Shown here in pieces: positions 1 to 5,014 of a stretch of 5,152 nucleotides of DNA; the stretch's first letter is position 1; each line of letters opens with the position of its first letter. Where the stretch lies: assembly GCA_002368865.1 (NCBI GenBank), contig DFDT01000204.1:1-5152 (forward strand), given 5' to 3'. Origin of the DNA: Lachnospiraceae bacterium UBA3821 (lineage in GTDB: Bacteria; Bacillota; Clostridia; Lachnospirales; Lachnospiraceae). A program made the position numbers and the translations under genes. Below the pieces are notes generated by a model. It saw nothing but the letters and a program-made list of their open reading frames with translations, searched no databases and had not been told where the DNA came from.

Positions 1-846
1 AGAAACCTCAAGAATACCAAGTGGCTGGAGCGAAGCCTGGGAACCTTGGGCGGCGGAAACCACTTCATAGAGATCGATGAGGCGGCAGACGGCACCAAAT
101 ATTTGGTCATTCACAGCGGTAGCCGTAATCTGGGCAAACAGGTGGCAGAGCTTTACCAGCAGCTTGCCATTGATCTGCGAAAGGGAATCGGTGAGTACCT
201 GGAGGCCAGAGAGGAGATCATCCGTACCTACAAAGAGCAGGGACGCAGAGCTGAGATTCAGGAGGCATTACAGAAATTGAAATGGGATAAGGAGAATCTG
301 GAGCCGGATATCCCTGCTGATCTGTGCTACCTGAGTGGGAAATATTTAGAGGATTATCTGCATGATGTGGAGATCTGCCAGCGTTTTGCCCGTAGAAACA
401 GGGAAAAAATGGCAGAAGTGCTCTTAGAGCGCACCGGGATGAGTGGAAGCAATGCCTTCCACACGATCCATAACTACATCGATACCGATGAAATGATCCT
501 GCGCAAAGGCGCCATTGCTGCCCATGCGGGAGAGAAAGTGCTGATCCCGATCAATATGCGGGACGGAAGCGTTCTCGCGATAGGCAAGGGCAATCCGGAG
601 TGGAATTACTCAGCGCCTCACGGCGCAGGCCGGCTGATGTCCCGCACCAAGGCGAAGAATACACTCACTTTGGAGGAATATCAGGAAACGATGAAGGGAG
701 TCTACACGACTTCCGTGAACGAGAACACATTAGACGAGGCACCGATGGCATATAAATCTCTGGAGGACATCATAGATGTCATCCGGGAGTCCGTAGATGT
801 CATTGATATTATGAAACCCGTCTACAACTTTAAGGCATCCGATTAA
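1..846 (+). CDS. rtcB: RtcB-family RNA ligase, 5'-truncated by window edge
   Basis: This is the C-terminal 281 residues of an RtcB-type tRNA-splicing/RNA-repair ligase. The family joins RNA 2',3'-cyclic phosphate or 3'-phosphate ends to 5'-OH ends using GTP and Mn2+, in the cytoplasm. The frame is open from base 1, so the true start lies upstream; the in-frame TTG at 46 falls inside the conserved GTLGGGNHF motif and is not a start. Visible family landmarks in order are GGGNHF (His codon 61-63), HSGSR (His codon 112-114), HTIHNY (His codon 469-471) and SAPHGAGRLMSR (His codon 619-621). The last matches the histidine that becomes guanylylated in characterised RtcB proteins; the others match metal ligands. 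The C-terminus ends normally after a hydrophobic YNF segment. RtcB proteins are usually around 400-480 residues, so roughly a third is missing. No archease or RtcA gene lies next to it here. No terminator is seen after the stop, so transcription may continue into the small ORF and regulator downstream. Confidence 0.95.
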   Translation, partial: RNLKNTKWLERSLGTLGGGNHFIEIDEAADGTKYLVIHSGSRNLGKQVAELYQQLAIDLRKGIGEYLEAREEIIRTYKEQGRRAEIQEALQKLKWDKENLEPDIPADLCYLSGKYLEDYLHDVEICQRFARRNREKMAEVLLERTGMSGSNAFHTIHNYIDTDEMILRKGAIAAHAGEKVLIPINMRDGSVLAIGKGNPEWNYSAPHGAGRLMSRTKAKNTLTLEEYQETMKGVYTTSVNENTLDEAPMAYKSLEDIIDVIRESVDVIDIMKPVYNFKASD

Positions 847-860
847 CGTAGGGGAGGCAT

Positions 861-941
861 ATGTGCCCTTGCTGTCGCAACTGTGAGACAGCGGACACTC
901 TCCTGCGCAGGTCGGTGACCGGAACAGGAGGAGAATTATGA
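861..941 (+). CDS. Possible 26-codon Cys-rich leader peptide upstream of the HTH regulator
   Basis: A short open frame starts at ATG 861, preceded by a GGGGAGG Shine-Dalgarno-like run at 851-857, and ends at TGA 939-941. The product begins MCPCCRNC, so four of the first eight residues are cysteine (C-x-C-C-x2-C), and it has an Arg pair in the middle. The stop overlaps the first ATG of the HTH gene as ATGA (938-941), the usual geometry of translational coupling. Its second half carries the hairpin that can mask the regulator's ribosome binding site, so ribosome progress through it could control the regulator. The composition is GC-rich like the HTH gene. I do not recognise the peptide. It could instead be chance, because 26 codons is short; translation is inferred from the RBS and the overlap only. 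Confidence 0.4.
   Translation: MCPCCRNCETADTLLRRSVTGTGGEL
871..892 (+). other. Hairpin in the leader ORF
   Basis: GCTGTC (871-876) is exactly complementary to GACAGC (887-892), with a 10-base loop. It lies over the Cys codons of the small leader ORF and just upstream of the RBS-masking hairpin. With that hairpin it could form a two-stem leader RNA. There is no T-run after it, so it is not an intrinsic terminator. Confidence 0.4.
900..930 (+). promoter_or_regulatory. Hairpin sequestering the Shine-Dalgarno of the HTH gene
   Basis: CTCCTG (900-905) pairs perfectly with CAGGAG (925-930), which is most of the AGGAGGAG ribosome binding site (926-933) of the HTH gene. Inside it a second stem, GGTC (910-913) with GACC (917-920), closes a 3-base loop, separated from the outer stem by a symmetric 4/4 internal loop. 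The masked RBS is 7-10 bases before the two candidate ATGs (938 and 941). A ribosome translating the leader ORF would melt this stem. The pairing is read directly from the sequence; the regulatory role is inferred. Confidence 0.45.
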
Positions 942-1195
942 TGCACAACATTCCAATCATCAATCTGGCCGCTACAGGCCAGAACATCATCGCACTGCGC
1001 AAGAGCGCAGGGTTCACGGTGCGTGACCTGCAGGACATCTTTGGCTTTGCCACGCCCCAGGCCATCTACAAGTGGCAGCACGGCGCGGCGATGCCCACCA
1101 TCGACAATCTGGTGGTGCTGTCGGCAGTGTTCGGCGTGCCCGTGGACGACATCCTGGTGTTGGAGGACGCCGGGATGCAGGCCGAGAGCGCATAG
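938..1195 (+). CDS. Small XRE/Cro-type helix-turn-helix regulator
   Basis: An 85-residue protein that is nearly all DNA-binding domain. Residues about 14-74 fit the XRE/Cro helix-turn-helix fold: GQNIIALRKSAG forms helix 1, TVRDLQDIFGF the first HTH helix (27-37), TPQAIYKWQHG the recognition helix (39-49), then PTIDNLVVLSAVFGVPVDDIL, the classic downstream helices. There is no partner domain, membrane segment or signal peptide, so it is probably a cytoplasmic dimeric repressor or accessory regulator; its operator is unknown. Two adjacent ATGs (938, 941) both sit at workable distances (6 and 9 bases) from AGGAGG at 926-931. The 938 start is kept because it makes the ATGA overlap with the leader ORF. 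Composition is about 62% GC with many GCC, GTG, CTG and GAC codons, clearly richer than the neighbours, which suggests acquisition from a higher-GC source. A strong terminator follows 19 bases after the stop. Confidence 0.88.
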   Translation: MMHNIPIINLAATGQNIIALRKSAGFTVRDLQDIFGFATPQAIYKWQHGAAMPTIDNLVVLSAVFGVPVDDILVLEDAGMQAESA

Positions 1196-1214
1196 AGAAG
1201 TTGGGTAATTATAA

Positions 1215-1241
1215 AAAAGGAGGTGCGGCGCGCCTCCTTTT
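1215..1241 (+). terminator. Intrinsic terminator after the HTH gene
   Basis: AAAAGGAGG (1215-1223) pairs perfectly with CCTCCTTTT (1233-1241). The stem can extend by T-G, G-C and C-G pairs into a 3-base loop (1227-1229), giving about 12 pairs. A-rich sequence before and T-rich sequence after the stem would let it work in both directions. It closes the leader-HTH unit and separates it from the SUKH gene. Confidence 0.8.
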
Positions 1242-1291
1242 GTGTTAGTATTTGTTTTATAAGAAATTAACAATATAAGGAGCATATCATT

Positions 1292-1801
1292 ATGTACGAA
1301 TACGATATTGACGAAAGCAATTCATTAAAAGAAGAAATAACGGAACTTCTGTCACTCTGTGAAAGGTATGATGAGGAAAATGACGGTGAATACTCGTATT
1401 TTGATCCTGCTATATCCGAAGAAGATATGATCAACTGGGAGAGGGAGAATAATGCGTCTATTCCCGAATCATACAAGGAGTGGCTGAGGTTTACGGGAAA
1501 ATGCAGAATCGCCCAGAATACAGCTATGTTTTGGAACCCGTCAGGGTTTAATTCTGATTTTGTCGAAGAGGATATGGTGGTAATCGGCGAACTGATCGGG
1601 GATGGTGAGAGGGTTTGTTTTTCAAAGACTACCGGAGAAATGATGGAATTGTTTGAAGGGAGAAGTACGGTTGTTGAAGGTTTTGGGGAAGTGCTTTCCA
1701 GAATTATCAGAATGCTTGATGACCAGCCAAACCTTTCGCATGAAGAGTACGAAAAATTATTGAAAAAACTTCAAGCAGATAGAGAAGCGGGAAGAATATA
1801 A
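1292..1801 (+). CDS. SMI1/KNR4 (SUKH) family protein, orphan immunity-like
   Basis: A 169-residue acidic cytoplasmic protein without signal peptide or membrane segments. The SUKH signature is visible at residues 43-69: an acidic helix, then NWERENN, then IPESYKEWLRFTGK, matching the family pattern of a Glu-rich helix, a proline-containing turn and an aromatic-rich helix ending in Gly. A middle beta region (VVIGELIGDGERVCFS, 96-111) and a final helix containing FGEVLSRII (131-139) fit the rest of the domain. The charged tail (150-169) is likely helical. SUKH proteins are often immunity proteins for contact-dependent or polymorphic nuclease toxins, but many are solitary and their role is unknown; no toxin gene is visible here. 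The start is ATG 1292 with AAGGAG at 1277-1282. The gene is AT-rich (about 40% GC over 1301-1500) beside a 62% GC gene and a 55% GC gene, consistent with horizontal acquisition. A TATAAG box at 1258-1263 could be its -10, but no good -35 is seen. Confidence 0.82.
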   Translation: MYEYDIDESNSLKEEITELLSLCERYDEENDGEYSYFDPAISEEDMINWERENNASIPESYKEWLRFTGKCRIAQNTAMFWNPSGFNSDFVEEDMVVIGELIGDGERVCFSKTTGEMMELFEGRSTVVEGFGEVLSRIIRMLDDQPNLSHEEYEKLLKKLQADREAGRI

Positions 1802-1847
1802 AAATGTCTTATGAAAGCAAGCTATATGTATAGAGAGGAACATCATT

Positions 1848-2333
1848 ATGGCACAGATCGATCGGTTAAAAGAAGTGGTGGAGAAACTGAGAGCGGAGGA
1901 CGGCTGTCCATGGGATCGGGCGCAGACCCACAGCAGCCTGAAGGCTGCCTGTGTGGAGGAGGCAGTGGAGGTTGTCTCCGGCATTAATATTTTGGAGCAG
2001 ACCGGAGATGCAGATAATCTGAGAGAGGAGCTGGGAGATCTGCTCTTACAGGTGATGTTTCATGCGGTGATAGCGGAGGAGGAAGGCCTGTTTACCTTTG
2101 AGGAGGTGGCGCAGACCATATCCGATAAGATGGTGCGCAGACATCCCCATGTATTCTCCGGCGTGACCTTTGCCTCCGAGGAAGAACGGCACGCGTCCTG
2201 GGAGGCTATCAAGAAGGAGGAGAAAGCGGGAAAAGAATGGCAGACGCCTTATCTGGCTGCAGCTATGGATGAGGCAGGGGAGTTGATCCGGGTGGCAAAG
2301 AAGCGGAAAGGATTTAATCCTGACGCATTATAA
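1848..2333 (+). CDS. mazG: MazG-family nucleoside triphosphate pyrophosphohydrolase, single domain
   Basis: A 161-residue protein of the all-alpha NTP pyrophosphatase (MazG) superfamily, which hydrolyses (d)NTPs to NMP plus pyrophosphate and is linked to nucleotide-pool sanitation and the stringent response. The N-terminal DGCPWDRAQTHSSLK (18-32) is the characteristic MazG opening. The metal-binding motif is present as E38xxE41 and E61xxD64 (REELGDLLLQV). RRHPHVFSG and the following W-E-IKK-EK segment complete the domain. Many MazG proteins carry two such domains (about 260 residues); this one ends in the linker after FNPDAL, so it is a single-domain form. The start is ATG 1848 with GAGAGGA at 1833-1839. 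It lies 46 bases after the SUKH gene without a terminator, so they may be co-transcribed. Its last 20 bases overlap the end of the opposite-strand oxidoreductase. Confidence 0.9.
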   Translation: MAQIDRLKEVVEKLRAEDGCPWDRAQTHSSLKAACVEEAVEVVSGINILEQTGDADNLREELGDLLLQVMFHAVIAEEEGLFTFEEVAQTISDKMVRRHPHVFSGVTFASEEERHASWEAIKKEEKAGKEWQTPYLAAAMDEAGELIRVAKKRKGFNPDAL

Positions 2334-3384
2334 TACCCATATATGCATCCTGCATGGCTTCGCGCAACGCATAAGGGGAGGTTGCGTTTCCCCGTGCGTA
2401 TTCTGCGGTATGTTTCATCAGATGGGCGATCGCTGTTTCGTCCTGAGACAGCCCGCACAGACCGAATTCCGGCATGTACAATACTTCTTCCTCAAAAGTG
2501 ATCCGGGTAATCTCGGTCACGGTATGGAAATTTGGATTGGTGCTTTCGGTTTTTACCTGTCTTGATTCAAGGATAAGTTCGGATACCTTTGGCTGGTTCC
2601 GGGGATCCAGGTATGCAATGCGATGGTTCATGATCTCGCCGCGGCAGCCTTGTATTTTCAGAAAATTCCCCCGGATCGGGGAACGATACTGTTCAGAATC
2701 GAAGTCATACAGCGCAGTCTTGCCGTCTGCAAAGATAAAGGCAGCAAGAGTGCGCTTTTTGTCCGCTATGCGGCCGTCAGTGTAGCACTCGTACCGCGTC
2801 AGGGTCTCTGCAGTGGGAAAAGAGAAAGTCTTTGCTGTTACCGTAAAAGCAGTGTCTGCGGACACACCAAGGAATGCGCGCATCAGACTGGCGGCGTGAT
2901 AATCATGGGCAACGGAGATCATCAGAAAATCCGGCGCGCCGATCACCCCTTTTTCAAGCAGTTTGCGCAGGGCAATGTATTCCGGATAAAACTGATATTG
3001 CTCGGCGACCACAAGTTTAGGTTCTTTTCCGGCGGCATAAGAGGAAATCTGTTCCAATGTCTCAAGATCTACGGCGATCGGGGTTTCACACAATACGGTG
3101 AAACCGTAATCCAGCCATTCTCTGCTCACTTGGGCGATCACAGTTTTGGTCACGGCTACCACGATAAAATCCGGCTGCAAGGATCTGCATTCTTCCATGG
3201 AGGTTGTGGTATGGACACCAAATTCTGCAGCGATCAGAGCAGCCTTTTCTTCGGTGCGGCAAAACACAGCGCACAGCTCGAAAACGCCAGGCAGAGCCCT
3301 CGCGATCCGGATATAATACTGTGCACGCCAGCTGGAACCGACGAGCACGAAACGATATTTTGATGCAGCAGTGTTTTGATCCAT
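2314..3384 (-). CDS. Gfo/Idh/MocA-family NAD(P)-dependent oxidoreductase
   Basis: A 356-residue cytoplasmic protein of the Gfo/Idh/MocA dehydrogenase family, which oxidises or reduces sugars, inositols and related polyols with NAD(P). The N-terminal Rossmann strand RFVLVGSSWRA (11-21) replaces the usual GxGxxG with GSSWRA. ELCAVFCRTEEKAA (36-49) and PDFIVVAV (71-78) are the next strands. The EKP motif appears as E100-T-P, so the usual active-site lysine is replaced. EQYQFYP (128-134) and HDYH (160-163) fall where substrate-side residues lie. The C-terminal helix SPYALREAMQDAYMGIIM is typical of the family. Length is normal for the family. The start ATG (3384-3382) has an excellent AAAGGAGGT RBS 4-5 bases upstream. 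The substrate cannot be told from sequence. The gene is transcribed alone and leftwards, divergent from the GGDEF gene, and converges with mazG. Confidence 0.88.
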   Translation of the reverse strand: MDQNTAASKYRFVLVGSSWRAQYYIRIARALPGVFELCAVFCRTEEKAALIAAEFGVHTTTSMEECRSLQPDFIVVAVTKTVIAQVSREWLDYGFTVLCETPIAVDLETLEQISSYAAGKEPKLVVAEQYQFYPEYIALRKLLEKGVIGAPDFLMISVAHDYHAASLMRAFLGVSADTAFTVTAKTFSFPTAETLTRYECYTDGRIADKKRTLAAFIFADGKTALYDFDSEQYRSPIRGNFLKIQGCRGEIMNHRIAYLDPRNQPKVSELILESRQVKTESTNPNFHTVTEITRITFEEEVLYMPEFGLCGLSQDETAIAHLMKHTAEYARGNATSPYALREAMQDAYMGIIMRQD

Positions 3385-3399
3385 AGAGACCTCCTTTGG

Positions 3400-3458
3400 A
3401 TATTTGTATGCGAGTTTATTTTATCACAGCAGGAATGGAATAGGCAATATTTGCATAC
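3400..3458. repeat. 12-bp near-identical repeats flanking the oxidoreductase promoter
   Basis: ATATTTGTATGC (3400-3411) recurs as ATATTTGCATAC (3447-3458), identical at 10 of 12 positions. Their ends GTATGC (3406-3411) and GCATAC (3453-3458) are also exact reverse complements, so the pair reads as both direct and partly inverted. The copies bracket the candidate -10/-35 boxes, a position expected for an operator pair. Function is inferred only. Confidence 0.35.
3418..3447 (-). promoter_or_regulatory. Candidate promoter of the oxidoreductase gene
   Basis: Read on the minus strand, TTGCCT (3447-3442) is followed after 18 bases by TAAAAT (3423-3418), close to the sigma-A consensus. The start site would fall near 3411, giving a leader of about 27 bases that contains the AAAGGAGGT RBS. 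Spacing and position are good; the -35 match is moderate. Confidence 0.4.
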
Positions 3459-3507
3459 TTGTCCAAATGATGATATAAGCGGTAGCGACGCTGTATAACA
3501 GCAGTTG

Positions 3508-3635
3508 GACGGTGTTTGAATTGATTGAAAAACGCAAAAGGGAGCATCAGGCTTTTCGCTAAAATTACCGCCCAAATTGTAAGAAAAAATACTATAAAAA
3601 TTTCAAAAGGTATGGTACAATGAACAAACACCGTC
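3508..3635. repeat. 11-bp perfect inverted repeat, 106-base spacer
   Basis: GACGGTGTTTG (3508-3518) is the exact reverse complement of CAAACACCGTC (3625-3635). The right arm lies at the predicted transcription start of the GGDEF gene, the left arm about 100 bases upstream. It could be a pair of regulator sites, or the ends of a 128-bp degraded miniature element. No clear target-site duplication is seen outside the arms. Confidence 0.45.
3613..3621 (+). promoter_or_regulatory. Candidate extended -10 promoter of the GGDEF gene
   Basis: TGGTACAAT has the extended -10 form TGnTAnAAT-like (TG 3613-3614, -10 box TACAAT 3616-3621). The -35 region (about 3593-3598) is AT-rich without a TTGACA match, as is common with extended -10 promoters. 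Transcription would start near 3628, about 60 bases before the GTG start. Confidence 0.4.
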
Positions 3636-3689
3636 ATTTGGTGGGAAACGTATAAATATATTGAGCATAAAGCAATTGTAGGATGAAAC

Positions 3690-4757
3690 GTGAAAAATAA
3701 AATGAATAAGCTAAAGAATTTTATATTATATGCAGGAACAACGAAAGAGGAATACAGAGCGTTGCGCCCGGATATCATGGCAGGAAACAGGGTAAATCTG
3801 TTGCGGTATTCTCTGATCGGTATTTTTATTTTTGCAGCACTTATTGTGTCCAGTTTCCTGTATGGAGGATTTACCACGGTAAATATGACCAGTTATGTGG
3901 AATCATTTGCCGTTATGCTGATCATTTTTGCGGGGACACTCTGGATCGCGCCGAAGTACCCCGGAATGATCCCGGTGCTGATGGGGGTGTTTATCGTTGC
4001 GGTGTATGCATTTTCTATCCGGATCTCCCTGCTGCATGCAGAAAAACCGGCGGTAACGGTGATCGTATTCTTGCTGGTGGTACCGATCCTGTTTTCCATG
4101 AATACCGTGGTGAGCACTTTGATCACCGTAGCAGTTACCGTACTGTTTTGTGTGCTGGCTTGGAAATTGAAGGAACCTGATGTGGTGGATTCAGACTTGT
4201 GGAATACGATATCCTATGGTATGTTAGCGATCGTTACCAATCTTTTTCTTGAGGAAATCAATATCCGGGCACTGCGGCATACGAAGAAAGTTGCATATCT
4301 GAGCGAGACGGATCTTTTGACAGAGACTAAAAACAGGAACTGTTACGAGAGCAATCTGAGTTTTTACGAGCGATGCGCGAAACGCGCGATCACCTGTATC
4401 TTTGCAGATGTCAATGGGCTGCATGAGTTGAATAACACAAAGGGTCATGCAGCGGGAGACGAGATGTTGAAAACGGTTGCAAAGGAACTGGTTAAGTGCT
4501 TTGGTGAGGCGGACACCTACCGGATCGGCGGTGACGAATTTGTGGTCTTTTGTGTGGATGTGCCCATTGAGACGATCAGGGAGAAGCTTGAAATCGTGGG
4601 AAGGAGCGTCAGAGAGAAGGATTATCAGGTTTCCTTCGGCGTGGAGACCATGTCACATGAGAATTGCAATATACAGGAATTGATCCGCAACGCTGAGGAA
4701 AATATGTATAATGAGAAAGAAGAGTATTACAGGAGTTCTGGGAAAGTACATAGATAA
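3690..4757 (+). CDS. Membrane-anchored GGDEF diguanylate cyclase
   Basis: A 355-residue protein expected to make cyclic di-GMP from two GTP at the inner face of the membrane. Residues 37-57, 72-88, 93-115, 121-136 and 139-158 are hydrophobic, and 174-187 may be a sixth span; this N-terminal part is a multi-spanning sensor or anchor with no named domain I recognise. The catalytic domain runs from about 205 to 345. It shows ETDLLTETKNRN (206-217), the metal-binding D240 in FADVNG, N248, the GHAAGDE loop (252-258) and an intact GGDEF at 280-284. The residues aligned with the RxxD inhibitory site are not conserved (FGEA before DTYRIGGDEF), so product inhibition at a canonical I-site is unlikely. 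The GTG at 3690 is chosen because AGGA (3680-3683) lies 6 bases upstream; ATG 3702 is an alternative. No EAL or HD-GYP partner is next to it. Confidence 0.9.
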   Translation: MKNKMNKLKNFILYAGTTKEEYRALRPDIMAGNRVNLLRYSLIGIFIFAALIVSSFLYGGFTTVNMTSYVESFAVMLIIFAGTLWIAPKYPGMIPVLMGVFIVAVYAFSIRISLLHAEKPAVTVIVFLLVVPILFSMNTVVSTLITVAVTVLFCVLAWKLKEPDVVDSDLWNTISYGMLAIVTNLFLEEINIRALRHTKKVAYLSETDLLTETKNRNCYESNLSFYERCAKRAITCIFADVNGLHELNNTKGHAAGDEMLKTVAKELVKCFGEADTYRIGGDEFVVFCVDVPIETIREKLEIVGRSVREKDYQVSFGVETMSHENCNIQELIRNAEENMYNEKEEYYRSSGKVHR

Positions 4758-4846
4758 CGGGAAGGAACGACTTTGATTCCGGTACGGGAGATTGCGGGAT
4801 ACTGACCGGACACAGGAATGAGACCACTCTTGATACAAATCATCTG

Positions 4847-4875
4847 TTGACAAAAACGCTTATCAAATGTAATAT
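4847..4875 (+). promoter_or_regulatory. Candidate promoter with consensus -35, reading toward the PIN/NYN-like gene
   Basis: TTGACA (4847-4852) is a perfect sigma-A -35 box. At 17 bases lies TAATAT (4870-4875), a partial -10; TATAAA at 4873-4878 is a better box at a poorer 20-base spacing. The -10 area lies at the centre of the palindrome 4857-4895. A transcript from here would have a 5' leader of about 200 bases before ATG 5091. Confidence 0.45.
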
Positions 4876-4895
4876 AAAATTACTTTTGATAAGCG
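4857..4895. repeat. 39-base near-perfect palindrome over the promoter
   Basis: CGCTTATCAAA (4857-4867) is the exact reverse complement of TTTGATAAGCG (4885-4895). After one T-T mismatch, GTAAT (4869-4873) also pairs with ATTAC (4879-4883), leaving the loop ATAAA. That gives 16 of 17 possible pairs. It begins 4 bases after the TTGACA box and spans the spacer and -10, as an operator for a dimeric repressor would. The 3' side lacks a T-run directly after the stem, which argues against a plain terminator. Confidence 0.75.
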
Positions 4896-4911
4896 CATAT
4901 TTGATCTTTTG

Positions 4912-4937
4912 ATCTGGGGCATTTTCGCCCGATTTTT
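4912..4937 (+). terminator. Weak terminator-like hairpin
   Basis: GGGC (4917-4920) pairs with GCCC (4927-4930) around ATTTTC, and outer ATC (4912-4914) can pair with GAT (4931-4933) across a 2-base bulge. A short T-run (4933-4937) follows. The stem is weak. It could end read-through from the GGDEF gene or attenuate the transcript from the 4847 promoter. Confidence 0.25.
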
Positions 4938-4972
4938 CAAGCACGAAAAATGAGATGGAACGAACCATATAA

Positions 4973-5014
4973 GAAACCGAAACAGAAATAGGAACGGAAA
5001 TCAAAATAGAAATC
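4973..5014. repeat. Degenerate hexanucleotide array (GAAAYN-like, 7 units)
   Basis: Seven consecutive 6-base units read GAAACC, GAAACA, GAAATA, GGAACG, GAAATC, AAAATA, GAAATC. It gives a purine-rich plus strand in the leader of the PIN/NYN-like gene. It may be a slippage-derived tract; no function can be assigned. Confidence 0.45.

Larger units (their letters stand above)
3385..3689. other. Divergent intergenic region between oxidoreductase and GGDEF gene
   Basis: About 305 bases without a convincing gene. It holds the oxidoreductase RBS and candidate promoter with its 12-bp repeats on the left, an 11-bp inverted repeat (3508-3518 and 3625-3635), and an extended -10 promoter for the GGDEF gene on the right. 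A short open frame at 3479-3562 reads like coding sequence (ending FELIEKRKREHQAFR) but has no start or RBS and may be a gene remnant. No c-di-GMP riboswitch pattern was recognised. Confidence 0.6.

Noticed and set aside
46..846. TTG 46 as start of a short RtcB
   Set aside because: The frame is open upstream to base 1 and TTG lies inside the conserved GTLGGGNHF motif, so the gene is simply cut by the window.
730..1285. Minus-strand frames of 111 and 151 residues across rtcB end, leader and HTH gene
   Set aside because: Both are antisense to supported genes or signals, have no RBS and no recognisable motifs; the high GC of the region keeps such frames open.
2623..3363. 246-residue open frame on the plus strand opposite the oxidoreductase
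   Set aside because: It lies wholly within the oxidoreductase gene on the other strand, has no RBS and gives a Cys/His/Phe-rich composition typical of an antisense shadow.
3385..3689. c-di-GMP riboswitch upstream of the GGDEF gene
   Set aside because: The conserved GEMM-type sequence blocks were not found on either strand, and no terminator or switch structure is apparent.
3416..3877. 153-residue minus-strand frame across the intergenic region and GGDEF start
   Set aside because: It overlaps the well-supported GGDEF gene antisense, lacks an RBS, and its hydrophobic stretch mirrors the AT-rich DNA of the membrane region.
4857..4895. The 39-base palindrome as intrinsic terminator of the GGDEF gene
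   Set aside because: No T-run directly follows the stem, the inner part is AT-rich, and the element is aligned with a consensus -35 box.
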